A stretch of 64,000 nt of DNA from Microcebus murinus (Eukaryota; Chordata; Mammalia; Primates; Cheirogaleidae), in assembly GCF_040939455.1 (NCBI RefSeq), contig NC_134117.1, positions 47,895,001 through 47,959,000 on the forward strand, read 5' to 3'. The notes beneath the pieces were generated by a model, which saw only the letters and a list, made by a program, of their open reading frames with translations, was not told the origin of the DNA and ran no database searches. The position numbers and the translations under genes were made by a program. Of this stretch, positions 59,470 through 64,000 are shown piece by piece. Numbering within the stretch: position 1 is the stretch's first letter; the number at the start of each line of letters is the position of its first letter.

Positions 59470-60726
59470 TTTTAAAAAGCTCATGGAAAGTGTGTATTAT
59501 ATATATATAAAAAAAAACTATACATGGATTTCAAAAAAATTTCCTTGCACCAAAAGAAACTTGTACTACCTGGTTATAACATGTCTGAATAGGATCCAGT
59601 TGGAAGCACTAAGAAGGATATAACATCAGTTTGAAAAGAGTCTCTATCAGAGCAACATAAATTTTGCTAAAATGTAAGCAAGAACAAACATCAAATTTAT
59701 GGTGCAGCTTGGATGAAAAAATGCTAAAATCATTGACACTTTACAAAAAGTTTGTGGGGACAATGCCCCAAAGAAATTAGCTGTTTGCAAATGGATAAAT
59801 GATTTTAAGAAGGGACACGATGATGTTGAAGATGAAGCCTTTAGCAGATCATCCACATCAATTTGCAAGCAAAAAATTCATCTTGTTCCTGGCCTAATTG
59901 AAGAGGATCAAAACTTAACAGCCAAAATAGTAGCCACCACCATAGATATCTGAATTGGTTCAGCTTATCCAATTCCGATTAAAAAAAAAATTAAAGTTGA
60001 ACAAAATTCCCACTTAATTATTGCTCAAACTGTTGTGCCCAGACAAGCTGCAGACAAGAGCAGAGCTTTCAATTGAAATTTTGAGTAAGTTTGATCAAGA
60101 TCCCGAAGCATTTCTTCAAAGAATTGTAACAGGAGATGAAACATGACTTTCCCAGTATGATCCCGAAGGCCAAGCCGTGGGTGCCAAGTGGTGGAAATGG
60201 CCTAGTCAGAGCAAAAAGCACACCAATAAAGAGCAGCCATTTTGCTGTTGACCTTCTGGAGGGCCAACAAACAATAATATCTCCTTATTATAAGAGTGTT
60301 TTAGGAAAGTCAGCCAAAGCTTTATAGCAGAAAAATACCTTGGAAAGCTTCATCAGAGAGTCCTTTCAATCACTACAATGCTTGTGCTCACTCTTTTCAT
60401 CAGACAAGGACAATTTTGCAAGAGTTTCAGTGGAAAATCATTAGGCATCCACCTTACAGTCCTAATTTTTCTCCTTCTGACTTCTTTTCATTTCCCATCT
60501 TAAAAAAATCTGTAAGGGCTCCCATTTTTCTTAAAGGTAATAACGTAAAAATGACTTGACATGGTTAAATTCCCAGGACCCTCAGTTCTTGGACTAAAGG
60601 GCTGATATCATCACTTACAAAAGTGTCTTGAACTTGTTGGAGCTTATCTTGGGAAATAAAATTTATATTTTTTATTTTTATCTTTTAATTCTACTTTTCT
60701 GCAAACTTTTTGAAAGCCCCTTGTAT
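59470..60726 (+). mobile_element. mariner DNA transposon (Hsmar2-like), degenerate
   Basis: The inverted termini are ttttaaaaagctcatggaaa (59470-59489) and, inverted, tttcaaaaagtttgcagaaa (60696-60715), 15 of 20 alike. The ~1.25-kb length is right for mariner. The outermost ~10 bases of the left end are missing where the L1 tail abuts; the right end reads ...ccccttgta before a TA. The interior carries a broken mariner transposase (see next entry). Assignment to the Hsmar2 group is by memory of the terminal sequence. Confidence 0.85.
59640..60660 (+). pseudogene. mariner transposase relic (DD34D family), inactivated
   Basis: The N-terminal HTH region is readable near 59720-59880 ('KKLAVCKWINDFKKG' and a following acidic stretch). 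The first catalytic Asp is in GDET at 60132-60143, but the next codon is TGA where Trp is usual. The second catalytic position reads H-Y-N-A at 60371-60382, Asp changed to Tyr (codon 60374-60376). The third Asp (60479-60481) sits in the YSPNFSPSD block, exactly 35 codons after the second, giving the D34D spacing. The first Asp is out of frame with the other two, and many stops occur. It is dead. Confidence 0.85.
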
Positions 60727-61275
60727 AGTCACCTTTTAATCAAAACACATCATCATAGGTAAAGCCTGAAAGCCTGACATGTTTTGTTGTTGCTGTTGTT
60801 TAACAGCAGACACAGATGTTCTAGAGATGCTACCATGTTGCTTAGTTACCAGGAATACATTATTTTTTCACTGTAGTAATGTCATGATTTTTACTGCTAA
60901 GCAGGTATGTGCGAATAAGTGTAAGAAAATCGTTGCTTATTGGTAACAGATAAATCCAGAGTCAGGAATGACGGTGAGAACAAGCACCCACAGAATGTCC
61001 AAATGGGTGACTGAGATGGTGACACCTTTACTTTCTGATGGTTCAATGTACAGAAACTTTGTTTCATGCCCCAAATTACTAAAAATGTTGTATAAAATTA
61101 CCTTCAGGCTGTGCATACAAGGTATGTATAAAGCATAAATGAATTTCATGTTTAGACTGAGTCCTAGGCCCAAGATATCTCATTATGTATATGCAAATAT
61201 TCCCAAATAAAAAAAAAATCTGAAATCCAAAACACTTCTGGTCCCAAGCATTTCATGGAAGTAATACTCAACCTG

Positions 61276-61919
61276 TTTTTGCCAGCATTAAAAGGGTCAT
61301 CGAAGAAATGGCAGATTTACCTTCCAAGCAGGAAGAACATCTTCTCACTAAGGACTCTGCTCCTCTGTCACTTGCTCATTTTCAGGTACAGAGTTGACAG
61401 ACATAACCACTGGCATACAACTTTGTTGATTCTACTGAACTCATTTTCCAGAGCTGTAGGTTCATGCAGTCGTTTCCCTAGATAAAAAGGAAAGCTAAGT
61501 AACTGTCAGTAGTCAGCATTCTGGACCTTGGAGAATAACACAGAAACTCAGTCCATGTCAGAAAAGACAAGCAATATGAACACATAATAGAGGATTCTGA
61601 TCAGGTGAGAACTTGTCCCTCGGCTTCCTCTGCAAGATATTAATAGAATGCAGGACTTGTGTCAGAACTTGTTGTTTAACCTTTATAGTTCTCTAAAAGT
61701 AAAGATGAGTTGTGCATCTTATTATAAAATATATGTCAAGTGTTATCTGATTATTATAAGTAAGTTTCTAGTTTTCAGGATGAGGAAACAAAGGAAGGAC
61801 CCCTATGATGGAAGGCTTTCTTAACATGGCTTTTTAAAAAATGTGAACTGGTAAACTTTGATTTAATTTTTCTTTGCTCAATACTGCTTTAAGTAAAGGA
61901 ATTCAGTCTATTTTTTGAA
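61276..61919. other. Unique sequence, no gene seen
   Basis: No gene or repeat was recognised. The frame at 61255-61485 overlaps the Tigger end and is chance. Confidence 0.5.
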
Positions 61920-62560
61920 GTAAAATTTAAATGCATGAAATGTAAATAATGAGTTTTGATGAATGTATATACTCATTTACCTACCACCATACTATATATC
62001 TTTTCCAAAATCTCCCCAATTTTTTTGTGCCCCTCTCCAGGAAAACTCCTATTTTCATAGGCAATCACTGTTTTGATAGATATGATCATATACTAGTTTT
62101 GACAATTATTGAACTTTACATCAGTGAAATCACATAGCATATAGTATTTTGTGTCTTTTTTTGTGGGTTGTTTATACATTCTTCTGTTGATACTTATTAG
62201 AATAGTTTGTAGATTTTTCTATTGTAAAAAAAAGAGGCTGTAAACATTCATGTATAAGTGTTATTTGAGGATATATATTATTTTTCTTGGGTAAATACTA
62301 AGTAGTGGAGTTTCTAGATCATGTGTAATTTGTTTTTGTAAGAAACTGAGATTTCCAATGTAACTTTATGATTTTACACTCAAAACGGGAATGCATTAGA
62401 GTTTGGGTTGCTTCACATTCATGACACCATTATTATTGCCATTCTTTTAAATTTTAGCTATGACAGATTCAATTTAATGAATTTTTCAATGATTTTGATT
62501 CATGTGAGTTTAATATTTTTGTGAGGTATAAGGTTTTTGGAAAAGATATGTGTTTTAAGA
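61920..62560 (-). mobile_element. Old LINE-1 3' part, antisense
   Basis: 'gtgcccctctccaggaaaac', 'tttacatcagtgaaatcaca', 'tttcttgggtaaatactaag', 'tagtggagtttctagatcat' and 'ttttaaattttagctatgac' follow the antisense L1 3' order (cccctggcaaccacc / taagtggaatcat / cttgggtaaatacctagg / gtggaattgctgggtcat / aattttagccattc). Confidence 0.7.
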
Positions 62561-62564
62561 TAGT

Positions 62565-62830
62565 AATGATTTTTTCTGAAATTCAAATCATGCCATCTTT
62601 CTCTCTTATTTAAAATCTTTTAATGCCTTCCATTGGTTTTCAGTGTAAGATCAAACTTCCCATGATGCATATATTTCTTCCTGTTGTAGTCCCTGAGTTG
62701 ATCTACCCCCTTTCCTGCCACTCAGCTCTTATCCCACAAGGCTTTCAGGATAAGGCAGTGTCTACCTTGTTAATTATTAAGTCTTAGTGCTTAGTACTCT
62801 CATTAAATATTTGTGGAATGGCTGACTGAC
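62565..62830 (+). repeat. L2 LINE 3' end
   Basis: 'cttttaatgccttccattgg', 'agtgtaagatcaaacttccc', 'gcagtgtctaccttgttaat' and 'tcattaaatatttgtggaat' follow the L2 terminus in order. Confidence 0.75.
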
Positions 62831-62945
62831 TTAGGGAGATGAGGTAGAACAAATACACAAGTCCACACAGTTAAAAAGTATAGGAGCTTAGGCATTTATT
62901 CAAGTCTCTCTGTCTCCAAAGCCTGGCTAGTTAACTATTAAGAGA
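62831..62945 (+). repeat. MIR SINE 3' part
   Basis: 'caagtccacacagttaaaaa', 'gtataggagcttaggcattt' and 'ctctctgtctccaaagcctg' follow the MIR 3' half (aaggtcacacagctagtaag / gagccgggattcg / gtctgactccaaagcc). Confidence 0.65.
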
Positions 62946-63850
62946 ATGGATGAACATTTAAGGTCTATCTCATATACCTTTGAACTTCAGTCATCATTAA
63001 GATCCTTAGGAAGTTCTCAGACACTACGAAATTGTATCAAGACTCCAAACTAATACCCATTTTATTTAGCTGGGAAAGAAATTATTTCTGCAGTCTGTTT
63101 ACAGCTTTATTATTCAGTGTGGTTAAAATATATTCTTTTCATTATCTTCTGAAAAATATCAGAAGAAATATTTTATTCACTTTTAAAACTTGCATAATGT
63201 AGCTATAATTTTGTAATGTTTATAGGTCTGTAAAACAAACAAAAATTGCTACATTAAAATACTTCCCCCTCAGTTTCAAAGATTGCAACCCTGTCTAAAC
63301 TTCCTTATGTTTTCCTCTGGGGCATATTTTAAACTGCACAATGTCCATTCTATTTATAACATTATTTAGCCTTTACAGGAAATAAAGAAATAAAGCTATT
63401 TCAGAGGAAATTCAACAAATGCAGCAAATTCTACTGAGGCCAATTATTACAGCTCCATAAGGTAATAATATAATCTAATATGACATAGTTATCCATATTT
63501 GTTTGCTCCAGAAATTTCTATTGAGTAGCTGTCTGCTTTCTTATTTGCTTTTTTCTATCCATTTGAACTATCTCTAATCACATGCAACATTAGAGAATAA
63601 TCAATTGTTTAGGAGAAGGAGAAATGAGAATATTGACTGGAGATAAATTTTTTTTTCTACATTTATAATTGCTTTCTCTTTCCAAAGTCTCATTTACCTG
63701 TTCATCCTGGGAAAACTTAGAGTCTTTATTTTGAATCTATATTATTTTAAAGGTCCTGTTGTTAGCACTTGAATTTCTATTTCCAATTAAAACAACAACA
63801 ATCAAAATCAAACAAGAGCTCTGTGTTAAAAGAAACTACAAGGTCAGGTT
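62946..63850. other. Unique AT-rich sequence, no gene seen
   Basis: No exon, RNA or repeat was recognised. Confidence 0.5.
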
Positions 63851-63854
63851 TCTA

Positions 63855-63985
63855 TCAGGGGATGCTCATCAGAAATACCTGGGAAGCCTCCAGGTCTACA
63901 GAATTAGAATCACCAGGTGTTGGTTACATGATTTAAAAGAAAAACTCTCCAGGTATTCTGATTTGGATCCTTGGTTACAAAGATT
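63855..63985 (+). mobile_element. MER5/MER20-like hAT-Charlie fragment
   Basis: 'gctcatcagaaatacctggg', 'gaattagaatcaccaggtgt' and 'ccaggtattctgatttggat' have the 'catcagaatcacctgg ... ccaggtgattctgat' signature of MER5/MER20 elements. It is truncated, with no duplication visible. Confidence 0.55.
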
Positions 63986-64000
63986 GATAAAGTCCAATTT

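Larger units (their letters stand above)
58626..61275 (+). mobile_element. Tigger (MER2-like) element split by L1 and mariner
   Basis: The left part, 58626-~58950, begins CAGACTGAGAATCTCTAATCC after a TA (58624-58625) and continues 'aaatctgaaatgccccaaaa'. The right part, ~60727-61275, contains 'gtataaaattaccttcaggc', 'agatatctcattatgtatat' and 'aacacttctggtcccaagca' and ends with the inverted terminus (rev-comp CAGGTTGAGTATTACTTCC). These are the two ends of one pogo/Tigger element of the MER2 kind. The intervening 1.8 kb is foreign. The pieces encode no transposase I can see. Confidence 0.8.

Overview
The window is mammalian nuclear DNA and almost certainly comes from a lemur (strepsirrhine primate). 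Its youngest repeats are dimeric 7SL-derived Alu SINEs with the strepsirrhine-type middle linker (a 'ggccaact' + AT-rich insert before the 'aaaaattagccggg' box). It also has LINE-1 3' ends finishing in 'ttgtacccccataatat..tgaaataaa', a form I associate with lemur L1. A piggyBac-derived element is present too, and such elements are known in mouse lemurs. The species is inference; the sequence class is clear.

I could not support any protein-coding gene, exon, RNA gene or CpG-island promoter. The longest ATG-to-stop frame is 152 codons (6380-6838) and resembles nothing I recognise. The window behaves as an intron or gene desert. Its history is written in transposable elements.

Layout. 0-13.7 kb: mostly unique, AT-rich sequence with decayed MIR/L2-class pieces, a recent 165-bp tandem duplication (5068-5397) and a GC-richer patch (6.3-6.8 kb). 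13.7-19.9 kb: a nested LINE-1 block, in which old L1 bodies were invaded by an Alu with intact target-site duplication, a young L1, and a 5'-inverted L1. 20-27 kb: unique sequence with hAT fragments. 27-30 kb: Alu, old L1-like sequence, L2/MIR, and an ERVL-like LTR. 30-36.7 kb: hAT element with an 8-bp duplication, L2, a reverse-strand L1, a GAT microsatellite, and a broken retroviral env relic with a CX6CC motif followed by an LTR-like stretch. 36.8-41.7 kb: old L1 carrying a Tigger-type element, a MIR split by a reverse L1, an Alu, and a CpG-rich 481-bp solo LTR with a perfect 4-bp duplication. 43.8-47.6 kb: short L1 tail, MLT1-like LTR, a 724-bp piggyBac deletion derivative with TTAA at both ends and a relic of the transposase Cys-rich tail, and another L1 3' end. 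49.9 kb: a 181-bp hAT MITE with a perfect 8-bp duplication. 56-62 kb: MaLR LTR, old L1 3' end, then a Tigger (MER2-like) element split by an L1 and a mariner copy whose DD34D signature is readable but broken. 62-64 kb: reverse L1, L2, MIR and MER5-like remains.

Nothing here looks like a cooperating gene system. The informative items are the relatively young DNA transposons (piggyBac derivative, hAT MITE), unusual for a primate, plus the solo LTR and the nested insertions that give a relative chronology.
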